DNA of 64,000 nucleotides from Undibacterium piscinae (GCA_003970805.2 CP051152.1:3782001-3846000); one strand, 5' to 3'. Shown: positions 32,801 to 42,415, numbered from the stretch's first letter. Made by a program: numbers and translations. Notes: generated by a model from the sequence alone, not told the origin.

Positions 32801-33223
32801 ATGCTCTGGATTAAAGCGCTACACATTGTATTTATCGCATCCTGGTTTGCCGGATTATTTTATCTGCCTAGAATTTTCGTGAATCTGGCTATGGAAGTGG
32901 AAGCCAACACGACAGAACGCCTGTTGTTGATGGCGCGTAAGCTATATCGCTTTATGACCATCTTGGCGGTGCCGGCGCTTGCGCTCGGCGTATGGTTATG
33001 GATGGGTTACGGCATAGGGCGCGGCCCGGGTAATGGCTGGATGCATGCCAAACTGGCGATAGTGTTATTGCTGATCGGTTACCACCACGCTTGCGGTAGT
33101 TTGCTGAAAAAATTTGAACAGAACCGCAATACGCGCGGGCATAAATGGTATCGCTGGTTTAATGAAGTGCCGGTAATACTGATGTTGGTCGCGGTGATTT
33201 TGGTGGTGGTGAAACCGTTTTAA
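32801..33223 (+). CDS. hemJ: HemJ-type protoporphyrinogen IX oxidase
   Basis: A 140-residue integral membrane protein of the HemJ (UPF0093) family with four transmembrane helices (about 3-23, 50-70, 80-98, 118-138). The opening WIKALHIVFIASWFAGLFYLPRIFV contains the conserved histidine of the family, and a second conserved block is GWMHAKLAIVLLLIGYHH. HemJ oxidises protoporphyrinogen IX before ferrochelatase. Confidence 0.9.
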   Translation: MLWIKALHIVFIASWFAGLFYLPRIFVNLAMEVEANTTERLLLMARKLYRFMTILAVPALALGVWLWMGYGIGRGPGNGWMHAKLAIVLLLIGYHHACGSLLKKFEQNRNTRGHKWYRWFNEVPVILMLVAVILVVVKPF

Positions 33224-33263
33224 TCGAATTTTTAAGCAAATACGGTAGGAGAGGGAGTCTGGG

Positions 33264-33866
33264 ATGAGCAAATTTTGTGAATACTATTTTTCCCCGCAGT
33301 CGCCTTGGGCTTATCTTGGCCATCAGCGCTTTGTCGATATGGCAAAAAGGCAGGGCGTCAAGATAGAGGTGAAGCCTTTTGATCTTGCTAAGGTATTTGC
33401 CATTTCGGGTGGCTTGCCGTTGGCCAAGCGAGCGCCGCAGCGGCAGGCTTATCGCCTGACGGAAATGCAGCGCTGGAGCGAACACCTGGGCATGCCCATG
33501 AATCTGCAGCCTAGTTTTTTTCCGGTGGCGGCTGATCCGGCGGCTTTGATGATCATCGCGGCGCAGTTAGCGCATGGCACTGAGGCTGCTCTGACGCTGA
33601 CTGGTGTTATTATGCGTGCCCTGTGGGCCGAACAGAAAAATATTGCCGACCCCGATACGCTGGTTGGCCTGGCATTTGATTGCGAGTTGGATGGCAAGCA
33701 AATGCTGAAATCTTCGGAAACCGCCAGTGTGCAGGCTGAGTACGAGCGTTTCACCAATGAAGCGATCGCCGCCAATGTGTTTGGCGTGCCTTGGTTTTCT
33801 TATGAGGGCGAAAGTTTTTGGGGCCAAGACCGGCTTGATTTTCTGGAGCGGGCCTTTCAGAAATAA
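33264..33866 (+). CDS. 2-hydroxychromene-2-carboxylate isomerase family protein (DsbA/kappa-GST fold)
   Basis: A 200-residue thioredoxin-fold protein with a helical insertion. YYFSPQSPWAYLGHQRF carries the conserved serine at the position of the glutathione-activating residue, and VFGVPWFSYEGESFWGQDRLDFLERA is the typical C-terminal cis-proline block. Named after an aromatic-degradation isomerase, but no such pathway is nearby, so the substrate is unknown. Confidence 0.85.
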   Translation: MSKFCEYYFSPQSPWAYLGHQRFVDMAKRQGVKIEVKPFDLAKVFAISGGLPLAKRAPQRQAYRLTEMQRWSEHLGMPMNLQPSFFPVAADPAALMIIAAQLAHGTEAALTLTGVIMRALWAEQKNIADPDTLVGLAFDCELDGKQMLKSSETASVQAEYERFTNEAIAANVFGVPWFSYEGESFWGQDRLDFLERAFQK

Positions 33867-33890
33867 CTGGCTCCAGAATGAAAGCGATAT

Positions 33891-33956
33891 GTAGTACGGA
33901 TTTAAGTGCGAATTAATTGCCAATTAAGTCCGAATAAGTACGAATTAAGTGCCAAT
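33891..33956. repeat. AT-rich 10-11 bp tandem array, about five units
   Basis: AAGTGCGAATT (33904), AATTGCCAATT, AAGTCCGAAT, AAGTACGAATT and AAGTGCCAAT (ending 33956) lie head to tail, preceded by a diverged unit AGTACGGATTT. Non-coding gap between the isomerase and the methyltransferase gene. Confidence 0.75.
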
Positions 33957-34041
33957 AACAAAGTAAGTAGTTTTGCAGTACCCCTGAATGGCACGGTGCC
34001 TTCAGGATTAATTTGAATCACAACGGATAAAAGGTTCACCT

Positions 34042-35250
34042 ATGAAAACACGTTATTCCTATTTTTGCCCTTGCCCACGCGGCTTGGAAGTGGCATTGGC
34101 TGAAGAGCTCAATGAAATCGGCCAGATCAACAAAACCTTGCACGTTCATACTCAAGTGCCGGGCGGCGTACATTGCTCAGGTGAGTTATCAGATGCTTAT
34201 CGCATCAATCTGTATTCGCGGATAGCCTCCCGCTGCCTGTTGCGCATGGCGCATTCCGGTTACATCAACGAGAATGATATTTACGACCTGACTCTCGAGC
34301 AGCCATGGGAAGACTGGTTTGGCTATCACCACACGATACGCGTCGATGTTACCGGCATTAAGTGCCCGCTCAAGAGTCTGGAATTTGCCACCCTGAAGAT
34401 CAAGGATGCTATTTGCGATCGCTTCCGTGACCAATTTACCCAGCGCCCGTCGGTTGATACCAAAATGCCGGACATGCGTATCGTTGGTTTTCTTGATGCG
34501 CGCAATTTCACGGTCTATCTGGATACCTCCGGTGAAGCCTTGTTTAAGCGTGGCTGGCGTCTGGAAACAGGGGATGCGCCTTTACGCGAAAATCTGGCTG
34601 CGGGTCTTTTACGTACCGCCGGCTGGAAGCCAGGCGTACCCTTGCTCGACCCTATGTGCGGTTCCGGTACCATTTTGATCGAGGCGGCGCAAATGCTGGC
34701 CGGTATTCCTCCCGGTTTACACAGAGAGTTTGCGTTTGAAAAGTTTGGCAGTTTTGACGAAGAAGAATGGCTGGCGATTAAAGATCAGGTTCAGCCTAAT
34801 CCTATCCCAAGTGAGCCAACGATTTTCGGCAGTGATATTTCCGGCGATATGATAGTCATGACGCGAAATAACCTGAACAAGGCGGGCATCAAGTTTGAAG
34901 TGCCGCTCAAGCAGATTGAAGCTCAGGAAATCAAGGCGCCGACTGAAACGCCCGGTATCTTGCTGACCAATCCTCCGTATGGCGAACGTATCGGTGTGCG
35001 CGGTGACGGCTCGCTGGAACCGGATGAGTTGGCGCGTGATTTTTTCAGCTCCTTCAGTACCACACTAAAGCAGCGCTTTACAGGCTGGAGCGTGTTCTTG
35101 TTTACCGCCGACTTGGGCTTGCCTAAATTCTTGCGTCTAAAGGAATCCCGCAAGACCCCATTTTTTAATGGCGCACTCGAATGTCGTTTGTTCCGCTTTG
35201 ATATGGTGGCTGGTTTTAATCGCCGTGAAGAAGCGAAGCCAAAAGAATAA
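34042..35250 (+). CDS. THUMP-domain class I SAM-dependent RNA methyltransferase (RlmL/YpsC-like)
   Basis: A 402-residue methyltransferase. An N-terminal ferredoxin-like/THUMP region (PCPRGLEVALAEELNEIG; YRINLYSRIASRCLLRMA) leads to the catalytic Rossmann domain with DPMCGSGTILIEAAQML, GSDISGDMIVMTRNN and the catalytic N-P-P-Y motif (LLTNPPYGERIG). Related proteins make N2-methylguanosine in 23S rRNA; the exact target is inferred only by family. Confidence 0.88.
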   Translation: MKTRYSYFCPCPRGLEVALAEELNEIGQINKTLHVHTQVPGGVHCSGELSDAYRINLYSRIASRCLLRMAHSGYINENDIYDLTLEQPWEDWFGYHHTIRVDVTGIKCPLKSLEFATLKIKDAICDRFRDQFTQRPSVDTKMPDMRIVGFLDARNFTVYLDTSGEALFKRGWRLETGDAPLRENLAAGLLRTAGWKPGVPLLDPMCGSGTILIEAAQMLAGIPPGLHREFAFEKFGSFDEEEWLAIKDQVQPNPIPSEPTIFGSDISGDMIVMTRNNLNKAGIKFEVPLKQIEAQEIKAPTETPGILLTNPPYGERIGVRGDGSLEPDELARDFFSSFSTTLKQRFTGWSVFLFTADLGLPKFLRLKESRKTPFFNGALECRLFRFDMVAGFNRREEAKPKE

Positions 35251-35272
35251 GATTGATTTAAGAATCTATACC

Positions 35273-35306
35273 AAAGCGCCGCACACCAGATGCGGCGCTT
35301 TTTTAT
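35273..35306 (+). terminator. Rho-independent terminator after the RNA methyltransferase gene
   Basis: AAAGCGCCGCA pairs with TGCGGCGCTTT (7-nt loop), then a T-rich tract. It lies 23 nt after the stop codon. Confidence 0.9.
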
Positions 35307-36158
35307 TTCCAGTTTTGTTTGCCGCGTAGCTAATAAAGTGATCTTGCCACTGACTTTTTAGTTACAAGGAGTTAAAAACGGTTCAAATTAGATAGAAAAA
35401 ATCACCAAAAGAGTGAAGGTATTTGCTTATTTACTTATAACTGTTGTTTTATTGAGACATGCATTCACATATTGACGGTTGATTGACAGTTTTCTTCATC
35501 TCGAAATTTTCTATGCATTTATTTAAATAATTAAATGGCGTATTTAAATCTGCACTATTTTTTAAAAAAATAAATAAGTGTTATTCATTTTATTGATTAC
35601 ATGCTCTAACAGACCTCTGCATGAGAATTTTGACGTCTTGCTAAGACGAGGAGGCGTAAGTAGAAGGCCGAATTCGCCTGTTAATAATCTGTCGAAAGTC
35701 TATAAAAAATCCAATAATAATGAAAAGTGTTGTTTTTTTCTGCGATTTTGCCGTTTGATATTTGATCTCTGCGCAGCATCAAAGCAGGCTAAAAATCGGA
35801 ATATACAATATATGTTATCAATCTGGCTTGAAATATACGTATTGTCCCGTACTTTATTGGTGCTATGCAGCATGGCTAATTTTTAGTTATAATGTGAACT
35901 AATTTGTTAATGTGGTATCTAACAAATCTTGTCTATTCTTGTAATAAGAGTGTTGTCGGTTTTTTCAGACATAGGCAAGAGTGTTACTGGCTCTACTTTG
36001 TGAATTCATCAAATTGTCATTTTCCGCAGGTATAGTGTTTATTGTCATTGGATCTGAAGCTAGGGTTCTCGGCTGTAAATAAGACCTGCAAACCTGTTTC
36101 TGTTGTGTGCTTGTTGTGTTGCAGCAGAAATTAATTTTTATATTTTGGATATTACGCT
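35307..36158. other. Long AT-rich spacer upstream of the porin gene
   Basis: About 850 bp without a convincing gene. A 102-codon open frame at 35578-35886 is low-complexity and has no credible start or family. The segment near 35609-35690 (ACAGACCTCTGCATGAGAAT and following) is GC-richer than its surroundings and may be a decayed insertion. The last 200 bp before the porin ATG probably contain its promoter and leader. Confidence 0.6.
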
Positions 36159-37160
36159 ATGAAAAAATCAATACTCGCGCTGGCTTTGATCGGTGCTTTC
36201 TCTGGTGCAGCTTTTGCTCAATCTTCAGTAACTGTCTACGGTATCGTAGATATGGGCGTTCAGCGTGACGACAATGGCACGTCCGCAAACAGCACTAAAT
36301 ATTCTATGGAGAGCGGTGCTCAATCCGGTTCCCGTCTGGGTTTCAAGGGTACTGAAGATCTGGGTTCAGGCTTGAAAGCTAACTTCGTATTGGAAATGGG
36401 CATCTTGGCTGATACTGGCGCTTCTGACCAAAAAGGTCTGGGCTTTGGTCGTCAAGCTTATGTTGGTTTGTCTGGTGACTTCGGTACTATGAATCTGGGT
36501 CGTCAAAAATCTTTGACTTATGTCGCTTCTGAGTCCATCGATCCTTTCGGCGTTGGTCTGGCTGGCAACATGAACCGTTTGTTCGGTACAGTAACACGTC
36601 GTGACAATGCAGCTACTTATGTTACTCCAAACATGAGCGGCTTCTCCGCTGCTGGCCAATACGGTTTCGGCGAAGTAGCTGGCAACAATGCAGCTAACAG
36701 CGTTGGTGCTGTTTCCGCTACTTACAGCGCTGGTCCAGTTTTCGCTAGCATTGTTTACGAAAAAGCAAAAGATGCAGCTGGTGTAAAAGCTACTGACGGC
36801 GAAAAAACTCTGGTCGGTGGTACTTTCGACTTCGGTATGGCTAAAGCACACGCTGCCTACGAATTGCTCAAAGGCGGCGAAGCTGCAACAGAAGTTAAGA
36901 AAAATGTTTGGATGATCGGTGCTACAGTTCCTGTTGGCGCTGGTGCAGTTGTTGCTGACTACACACGTATCACTAACAGCACTATTTCTAACGCTAATGC
37001 AAATCAATGGGCATTGGGTTACACATACAACTTGTCTAAGCGTACTAACCTGTACACTTCTTACTCACAGACTAAGAATGATACAAAAGCTGCTTACAAT
37101 GCAGGCGGCAACGGTTTGACAGACAAACTGTTCAACGCAGGTATCCGTCACGCATTCTAA
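36159..37160 (+). CDS. Gram-negative porin (Burkholderiales OmpC/Omp32 type)
   Basis: A 333-residue trimeric outer-membrane porin. Signal peptide MKKSILALALIGAFSGAAFAQ is cleaved after AFA. The mature start SSVTVYGIVDMGVQ, the RLGFKGTEDLGSGLKANFVLE strands, GRQAYVGLSGDFGTMNLGRQ and the C-terminal NAGIRHAF with terminal phenylalanine are classical for this family. Codon use is strongly biased (many GCT, GGT, GTT), as expected of a very abundant protein. Long upstream leader and strong terminator suggest a stable monocistronic mRNA. Confidence 0.95.
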   Translation: MKKSILALALIGAFSGAAFAQSSVTVYGIVDMGVQRDDNGTSANSTKYSMESGAQSGSRLGFKGTEDLGSGLKANFVLEMGILADTGASDQKGLGFGRQAYVGLSGDFGTMNLGRQKSLTYVASESIDPFGVGLAGNMNRLFGTVTRRDNAATYVTPNMSGFSAAGQYGFGEVAGNNAANSVGAVSATYSAGPVFASIVYEKAKDAAGVKATDGEKTLVGGTFDFGMAKAHAAYELLKGGEAATEVKKNVWMIGATVPVGAGAVVADYTRITNSTISNANANQWALGYTYNLSKRTNLYTSYSQTKNDTKAAYNAGGNGLTDKLFNAGIRHAF

Positions 37161-37230
37161 TCAAATTCAGGTGTGAGCCTGATTTGATCTGAAATTAAAA
37201 AGGGTAGCCAGAAATGGCTACCCTTTTTTT
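37161..37230 (+). terminator. Porin terminator with an extra upstream stem
   Basis: AAAGGGTAGCCA/TGGCTACCCTTT (37199-37224) followed by a T run. A second stem, TCAAATTCAGG with CCTGATTTGA, lies just before it and may protect the mRNA 3' end. Confidence 0.88.
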
Positions 37231-37270
37231 ATGTCAGAAAAACTGAAGCTATTAACAACAGGAGAAAAAG

Positions 37271-37762
37271 ATGAAACAAGTATTGTTTAGCTTGATTACT
37301 GCCTGCGTGTTCGTCGGTTCTGCTTGTGCCGGTGAGGCGAAAGTAAGTTGGCAGGAGTTGGAAAAATTTACCGACATTCGTGCCGCGAATGAATCGCAGC
37401 AAGGGTTTCAGACGAGGATTGTTAAGGAGTTCGATCTGATTTTTGCCGATCTGGCGAAAAGCTTGCCAGATGGTTACCAACTGGAAGTTAATGTGACGGA
37501 TCTCGATCTGGCCGGAGAGGTAAATGCCGCTAATCGCGCTCTTCGTATCGTGAAGCCTGTATCCTGGCCGCGTATGCGTTTTACTTATACGTTAAAAAAT
37601 GCCGGAAATGAAGTGCTAGCTTCCGGCAAGGAGAGCCTGAAAGACATGGGCTTCATGTCCGGTTCACGCACTCCCTCTGGCATTAGCAGTTTCCCATACG
37701 AAGAGAAAATGTTACATGACTGGTTTGTCAGGCAGCAGCGCGCAAAGATTTTTCCAAAGTGA
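37271..37762 (+). CDS. DUF3016 family periplasmic protein
   Basis: A 163-residue exported protein. Signal peptide MKQVLFSLITACVFVGSACA, then KVSWQELEKFTDIRAANESQQGFQTRI, LEVNVTDLDLAGEV and RMRFTYTLKN, a pattern I recognise as DUF3016. Function is unknown. It has its own Shine-Dalgarno (AGGAG at 37260-37264) and terminator and stands alone after the porin. Confidence 0.75.
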   Translation: MKQVLFSLITACVFVGSACAGEAKVSWQELEKFTDIRAANESQQGFQTRIVKEFDLIFADLAKSLPDGYQLEVNVTDLDLAGEVNAANRALRIVKPVSWPRMRFTYTLKNAGNEVLASGKESLKDMGFMSGSRTPSGISSFPYEEKMLHDWFVRQQRAKIFPK

Positions 37763-37805
37763 TAGTTCTCGCTTGAACTTACTAATTGGTGCTTAGCCTG
37801 TATGC

Positions 37806-37854
37806 AAAATGCCGTAAATTCCATCTGATTTAGATGTCATTTACGGCATTTTTT
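37806..37854. terminator. Terminator between DUF3016 gene and the minus-strand remnant
   Basis: AAAATGCCGTAAAT pairs with ATTTACGGCATTTT, with an inner ATCT/AGAT stem, flanked by A and T runs. It can act on both strands. Confidence 0.88.
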
Positions 37855-37895
37855 ATGCTTAGCTTGCAGATGCTAGTCAGTATATAAACCTGAAA

Positions 37896-38660
37896 TTACT
37901 CTCGTTCGCCTAGTAATTGACGCTTGAGTTTTTGGTCATTGCTATTGTCGCCTACCCATATTCTCATCAGTGCCTGCATAGTCAGGTCATCCTTAAGTGT
38001 TTCGCCGATTTGTTTGCCGTTAGAACTGAACTTGGTTCCCTTGCCCGATGCCCAGTCTATCGTCATGACGTCACCGACTTTCCAGTCGCCTAGCGCTGCA
38101 AAACCTTGTCCTAGCGCCAGCATTTGACTAAGTAGCTGTACCCGTTCCTCTTTGGTGGTGCTGGTGCGGATATCGGCCAGAAAGCGACGACTCATCAACT
38201 CACTTTCAACCGCCTTAATCATGACGAGTATTCAAACAGGAGTTGCTGTTGTGCATTGAAGACGACCTCGCGGCATGGGATGCGCCTTCGCTGTTATTAG
38301 CAGCGGAACCGCGATATAGGCACCAATACGGCCACCAAGAATCGGGCTGGGCTGACGTGACCATGGGACGACGGCGTCAACTTTAATCTTGGCATTGACT
38401 GTGCCTCTAATTGTCACTGGAATGCCAGGAACTGTTTTGGCGAAGGAGACATCATCACCATTGCCATCTTTAGCGCGCTGGCTCTATAGCTAGGTAGCAA
38501 AACTTGGCCGTACAGGCCAGAGACCGGCAGGATTGCTGAGTCCAGACCCCAGATACCCAAAGGTTGCGACTTCGCTGTTTTCTGCCGCGCTGACCAATTG
38601 GCTGCTGCCTAGTAAGCTGGTGGCGCTGGCGATGAGTAATAATGATTTACGTACTTGCAT
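37896..38660 (-). pseudogene. Decayed exported protein gene(s); last part chalcone isomerase-like
   Basis: The reading begins at 38660 with a signal peptide (MQVRKSLLLIASATSLLGSS, ending VSAAE). It runs into stops near 38490, resumes in the same frame (AKDGNGDDVSFAKTVPGIPV) to 38232, and is replaced by a different frame from about 38290. The final open piece, 38222-37896, contains LGDWKVGDVMTIDW, GKGTKFSSNGKQIGET and ALMRIWVGDNSNDQKLKRQLLG, typical of the C-terminus of chalcone isomerase-like proteins. The first part is not recognised, so two merged remnants are possible. I see no intact product. Confidence 0.5.
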
Positions 38661-38675
38661 GATTTTTCTTTCCAA

Positions 38676-39186
38676 AAGTTGCGTATGAGTTCGAATAGTA
38701 AATTGCTTACATTTTTATTTTATCTAGGAAGGAAAATAGTCGTGAAGCTTAAACGACGCTAATGTTAGCCCTCTCATGGAGTCCTTCACCAACAAGTGGA
38801 TACGATCACGTGTAAGTAGATGTAAAAAATTTCAAACTGGATAGTATCAACAGGCTATTGTCAAGAATAAAGATTTATTAGAGGTAATACTCAGAAGAGA
38901 CAGTTCTCTAAATAAGAAGACAAGAGACTTTGCTTTTTAAGTAGACTTCACTTTATTAATAATGCACTTTTAAACACTCTTACAAGAATTTAATACATTA
39001 TCACTAGTGTCTTAGGACTAGGATCTGGGCAATGGATTTATGCTTTTTGCTATATGAGTAATATAGGATATTTGTCTAGCTTTGCAGCATTCTTTTATAT
39101 CTGACATAGTTTTATGACTGCATAATGTCGTATTTGATGCGGATGTTTGTCCGCAGAGCTAATTTGTGTGACTAGGATATAAAGCT
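38676..39186. other. AT-rich spacer upstream of the PAS kinase
   Basis: About 510 bp with no credible open frame on either strand. A small GCGGA-TGTTTG-TCCGC hairpin lies at 39139-39154, shortly before the kinase start. Nothing else recognised. Confidence 0.6.
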
Positions 39187-41532
39187 GTGAGTGCTGGAAA
39201 CAAAATTGATCAAACTGCGAGGCTTGCTAAGACTGTATCTTTAGAAACTCCAGATACGCTGCTGAAATACGATGCCATCATGGATGGTGCTCCTATGGGC
39301 ATTTTGTTCACGCAGGATGGCATTATGCTGCAGGCAAATGCTAGTTTCCTGGAGATCATGGGCTATCAAAGCGAGCAATTGCTAGGCAAACCAGCCAGTC
39401 TCTTGTTCTTCTCTATTCCTGAAAATTATCTGGAAATTGGCCGAATTGCGGGGCCAGCGCTGACAGCGGGCAAGGCGTTTCGGGCCGATATACAAGCTAG
39501 TCGGCAAGATGCCAGTCTGTTTTGGGCGCGCTTTTCTGCTAAGGCCGTCAATCGCAATAATAAGCAAGACGGCACACTGTGGTTTGTTGAGGATGTCACG
39601 CTTGAACATCTGCATGAGCAACAACTGCGCCAAACCTTAGAAGAGCAGCGCGCCATCTTTGACAGCGCGGCAGTCGGCATTTTGTACTCGCATCAGCGCA
39701 CAGTGGCACGTTGTAACGAGCGTATGGCCAGCATGTTTGGCTATAGCGCCGAAGAATTATTAGGCCGTTCGACGCGCCTGTTGTTTCGCGATGAGGCGCA
39801 CTTTGGCGAGCTAAGTCGACAGGTTTATCCGGCTCTTAAGACCCATGGGTCTTTTAGCACCGAGTTACAGATGCCGCACCGCGATGGGCATCTGATTTGG
39901 GTGCATGCGACCGGTAGCCAGGTGCAAGGTTCTACCCTGGTGGGTGATGAAGTGATCTGGATCTTCACGGATATCAGCGCCCGCAAAGCGGCTGAGGAAG
40001 AAAATCGCCTAACTCTGTTGGAGCTGGAGGCGGTTTTTGCCAATGCTGCGGTAGGATTTATTTATACCCGCGAACATAAAATACAGCGTTGCAACGATCG
40101 TTCTGCCGAGATCTTCGGCTATGCCGCAGCAAGCCTGGTGGGCTTGCCTACCATCTCGGTTTTCCCTAGTGAACTAGCCTATCAGGAGTTTCGGGTAAAG
40201 GCGGCCAGAGTGATGGATGGCGGACGCTCGTATGAGACCGAAGTTCAGTGCAAACGTAAAGACGGCAGTTTAGGCTGGTGTCATTTACACGGTAAGGCAC
40301 TCAATCCGGCGGATATTAGTCAAGGCAGTATCTGGATCGTGGTCGATACCGAAGTGACCAGGCGCACCCGTGAGCAACTAGCCGAATCCATGCGCGAGCT
40401 GGAGGCGCTGGTAGAAAATGCCTCCATCGGTATTTTGTTTACCAAAGATAGAAAAATCACCCGTTACAATCCGCGTTTCGGCGAAATGTTCGGTTACCCG
40501 GATGGGCAAGCTATCGGCTCTCCAGCCTCGATTTTTTTTAGTTCGCAGGACGAATACGAGGCCTTTGGTCAGATGGCCTTTCCCTTATTATCCACCGGAC
40601 TGTCTCTGCAAACCGAGTTGTATACCCAGCATAGCAACGGCCAAAAACGATTGTGGGTGAAGTTGATCGCCTATCTGGCTGATCCTAAAGACCTGAGTAA
40701 GGGCACGATTTGGCTGGTGGAAGACCGTACTGGCTTTAAAGCATCAGAGGCGGCTTTGCAAAAAGCCCAGGCTGATCTGCTACAGGCCGAGAAACAAGTG
40801 GCGCTCGGTTCTTTGGTGGTCGGTGTGGCGCATGAACTCAATACGCCGATAGGCAACGCCTTGATGGCTGCATCTACCTTGAGCGAGCTTTGCCAGGATG
40901 TCAGTGCCAGCATTGCCCGTGGTGATTTGCGGCGCTCGCAACTTGATAGTTATATGCTTGATGTCACTTCCCTGGCAGCCTTGATGACGCGCGCTTGCGA
41001 ACGTGCCGCACAATTAGTGGCTAGCTTTAAACAGGTTGCGGTGGATAGGCGCCAGGCGCAGCGCGAGAGGTTTAATTTGCTGGACCTGTTACAAGATAGC
41101 GTACTGGCGCACAATCAAAAGCTAGTCCAGCCTGGCTGGCAGATTGAGTACCAGATCGCGGCCGATATTGTCTGCGATAGTTATCCCGAGCCTTTGAGTC
41201 AGATTGCCGTCGGTCTGGTTGAAAATGCCTTGACCCATGCCTTTGTCGGACGTAGTCATGGAAATCTACGAATTTCTGTCGAGCTGGTAGAGGGGCAAAT
41301 AGCGCTCAGCTTTAGCGACGACGGCATAGGCATGGCGCCAGATATATTGGCAAGGGTGTTTGACCCGTTTTTTACCACACGCTTAGGCCAGGGCCGCTCT
41401 GGTCTAGGCTTGTCGATTTCGCGTAATTTAGCCACCGCGGTGTTGGGCGGCGATTTAACTGTCACTTCCGAATTGGGGCAGGGCACTTGCTTTACCGTGC
41501 ATTTTCCTCAGATTGCTGCGCAGCAAATTTAG
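39187..41532 (+). CDS. Soluble four-PAS sensor histidine kinase (orphan)
   Basis: A 781-residue kinase with a GTG start and no transmembrane segment. Four PAS domains of about 120 residues each (about 25-140, 150-265, 275-390, 400-515) share a visible pattern: NA-S/A-VGI at the start, N-x-R-F-x-E-M-F-G-Y and a terminal GTIW-V-D. The transmitter has GVAHELNTPIGNAL with phosphoacceptor H549, an N box near 680 (VENALTHAF), G1 DDGIGMA near 711 and GLGLSISRNL near 741. No response regulator is adjacent. The ligand is unknown. Confidence 0.9.
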   Translation: MSAGNKIDQTARLAKTVSLETPDTLLKYDAIMDGAPMGILFTQDGIMLQANASFLEIMGYQSEQLLGKPASLLFFSIPENYLEIGRIAGPALTAGKAFRADIQASRQDASLFWARFSAKAVNRNNKQDGTLWFVEDVTLEHLHEQQLRQTLEEQRAIFDSAAVGILYSHQRTVARCNERMASMFGYSAEELLGRSTRLLFRDEAHFGELSRQVYPALKTHGSFSTELQMPHRDGHLIWVHATGSQVQGSTLVGDEVIWIFTDISARKAAEEENRLTLLELEAVFANAAVGFIYTREHKIQRCNDRSAEIFGYAAASLVGLPTISVFPSELAYQEFRVKAARVMDGGRSYETEVQCKRKDGSLGWCHLHGKALNPADISQGSIWIVVDTEVTRRTREQLAESMRELEALVENASIGILFTKDRKITRYNPRFGEMFGYPDGQAIGSPASIFFSSQDEYEAFGQMAFPLLSTGLSLQTELYTQHSNGQKRLWVKLIAYLADPKDLSKGTIWLVEDRTGFKASEAALQKAQADLLQAEKQVALGSLVVGVAHELNTPIGNALMAASTLSELCQDVSASIARGDLRRSQLDSYMLDVTSLAALMTRACERAAQLVASFKQVAVDRRQAQRERFNLLDLLQDSVLAHNQKLVQPGWQIEYQIAADIVCDSYPEPLSQIAVGLVENALTHAFVGRSHGNLRISVELVEGQIALSFSDDGIGMAPDILARVFDPFFTTRLGQGRSGLGLSISRNLATAVLGGDLTVTSELGQGTCFTVHFPQIAAQQI

Positions 41533-41599
41533 ATAGACGCAGATTGAGCAATCGATATTCAGTGCCTGCTCAAGGCGCTATGTCACGACGCATGCCCTG

Positions 41600-42235
41600 C
41601 TAATGTAGCTGTTCCGATTCAATCACATGGATACCCGGCTTAGCGCTTAATCCCGCGCACAGCATTGCTTTGGCCAGTTTGGCGGTGCTAATCGGGCGCA
41701 GCCTTTTTGTCAGTAAAGGCCCTAGTAACTTGCAGAGCACAATCGCGATGCTTTCGCCTAAGCGCTGCTGGCGTCTTGGCCCGCCATCGAGCAAGGATGG
41801 GCGCACCAGGATGAGCGAGCTAAACTTCAGCGCAGCCAGATCGCGTTCAGTTTCGGCCTTGACGCGCAAATAAAATGAGCTGGCATCGAGCTTTGCCCCA
41901 GTTGATGAATTGAGTACAAAAACTGAGCTGCCGGCCTGATGTGCCAAGCGCGCGGCATCGAGGACATAATCATGGTCGACCCTATAAAAAGCCGCTTGCG
42001 AGCCGGCCAGACGCATGGTGGTGCCCAAGGCGCACAATACGACATCGGCACGCCACCAACTGGCGTCTAGCGGCAAGTGCTCGAAATCGACGATAGGATT
42101 ACTTAGTTTGGGGTGCGCCGCTAAAGCTCGCCGGCTAGGGGCAATCACCTGACTGATGCGGGTATCGTCGAGTGCCAGAGTGAGTAATTGCTGACCTACC
42201 AAGCCCGTCGCTCCGAGGATGAGGATGCTAGTCAT
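41600..42235 (-). CDS. NAD(P)-binding Rossmann protein (HTATIP2/TIP30-like)
   Basis: A 211-residue short-chain, atypical SDR-type protein. It opens SILILGATGLVGQQLL (glycine-rich NAD(P) motif), followed by DVVLCALGTTMRLAGSQAAFYRVDHDYV and SVFVLNSSTGA. The YLRVKAETERDL block supplies the YxxxK pair. ATG 42235 is chosen; the frame extends 23 codons further without conserved sequence. Substrate unknown. Downstream of mmsB but 180 bp away. Confidence 0.8.
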   Translation of the reverse strand: MTSILILGATGLVGQQLLTLALDDTRISQVIAPSRRALAAHPKLSNPIVDFEHLPLDASWWRADVVLCALGTTMRLAGSQAAFYRVDHDYVLDAARLAHQAGSSVFVLNSSTGAKLDASSFYLRVKAETERDLAALKFSSLILVRPSLLDGGPRRQQRLGESIAIVLCKLLGPLLTKRLRPISTAKLAKAMLCAGLSAKPGIHVIESEQLH

Positions 42236-42415
42236 GTCGCCCTTTTTTGTGGCTGAAGAGACTGAGTTTATTCCATAAGCCGCGCACCACGCTAGGGTTT
42301 TCAACTAGCATGGCTTTCAGAACGATGACAGCGCTTGTTGCCCATGATGCCAGACTAGATCTAGCCGACTTGGATATTCCGCAGTACTCTTTTACTAGCT
42401 CAATCGCTTACCGGC

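Noticed and set aside
35600..35690. Possible insertion-sequence end (ACAGACCTCTGCATGAGAAT and following)
   Set aside because: It recalls IS termini, but there is no matching second end, no target duplication and no transposase remnant that I can defend.
35578..35886. 102-codon open frame in the spacer before the porin
   Set aside because: Low-complexity, odd composition, no Shine-Dalgarno site and no recognisable family; it reads like chance coding in AT-rich DNA.
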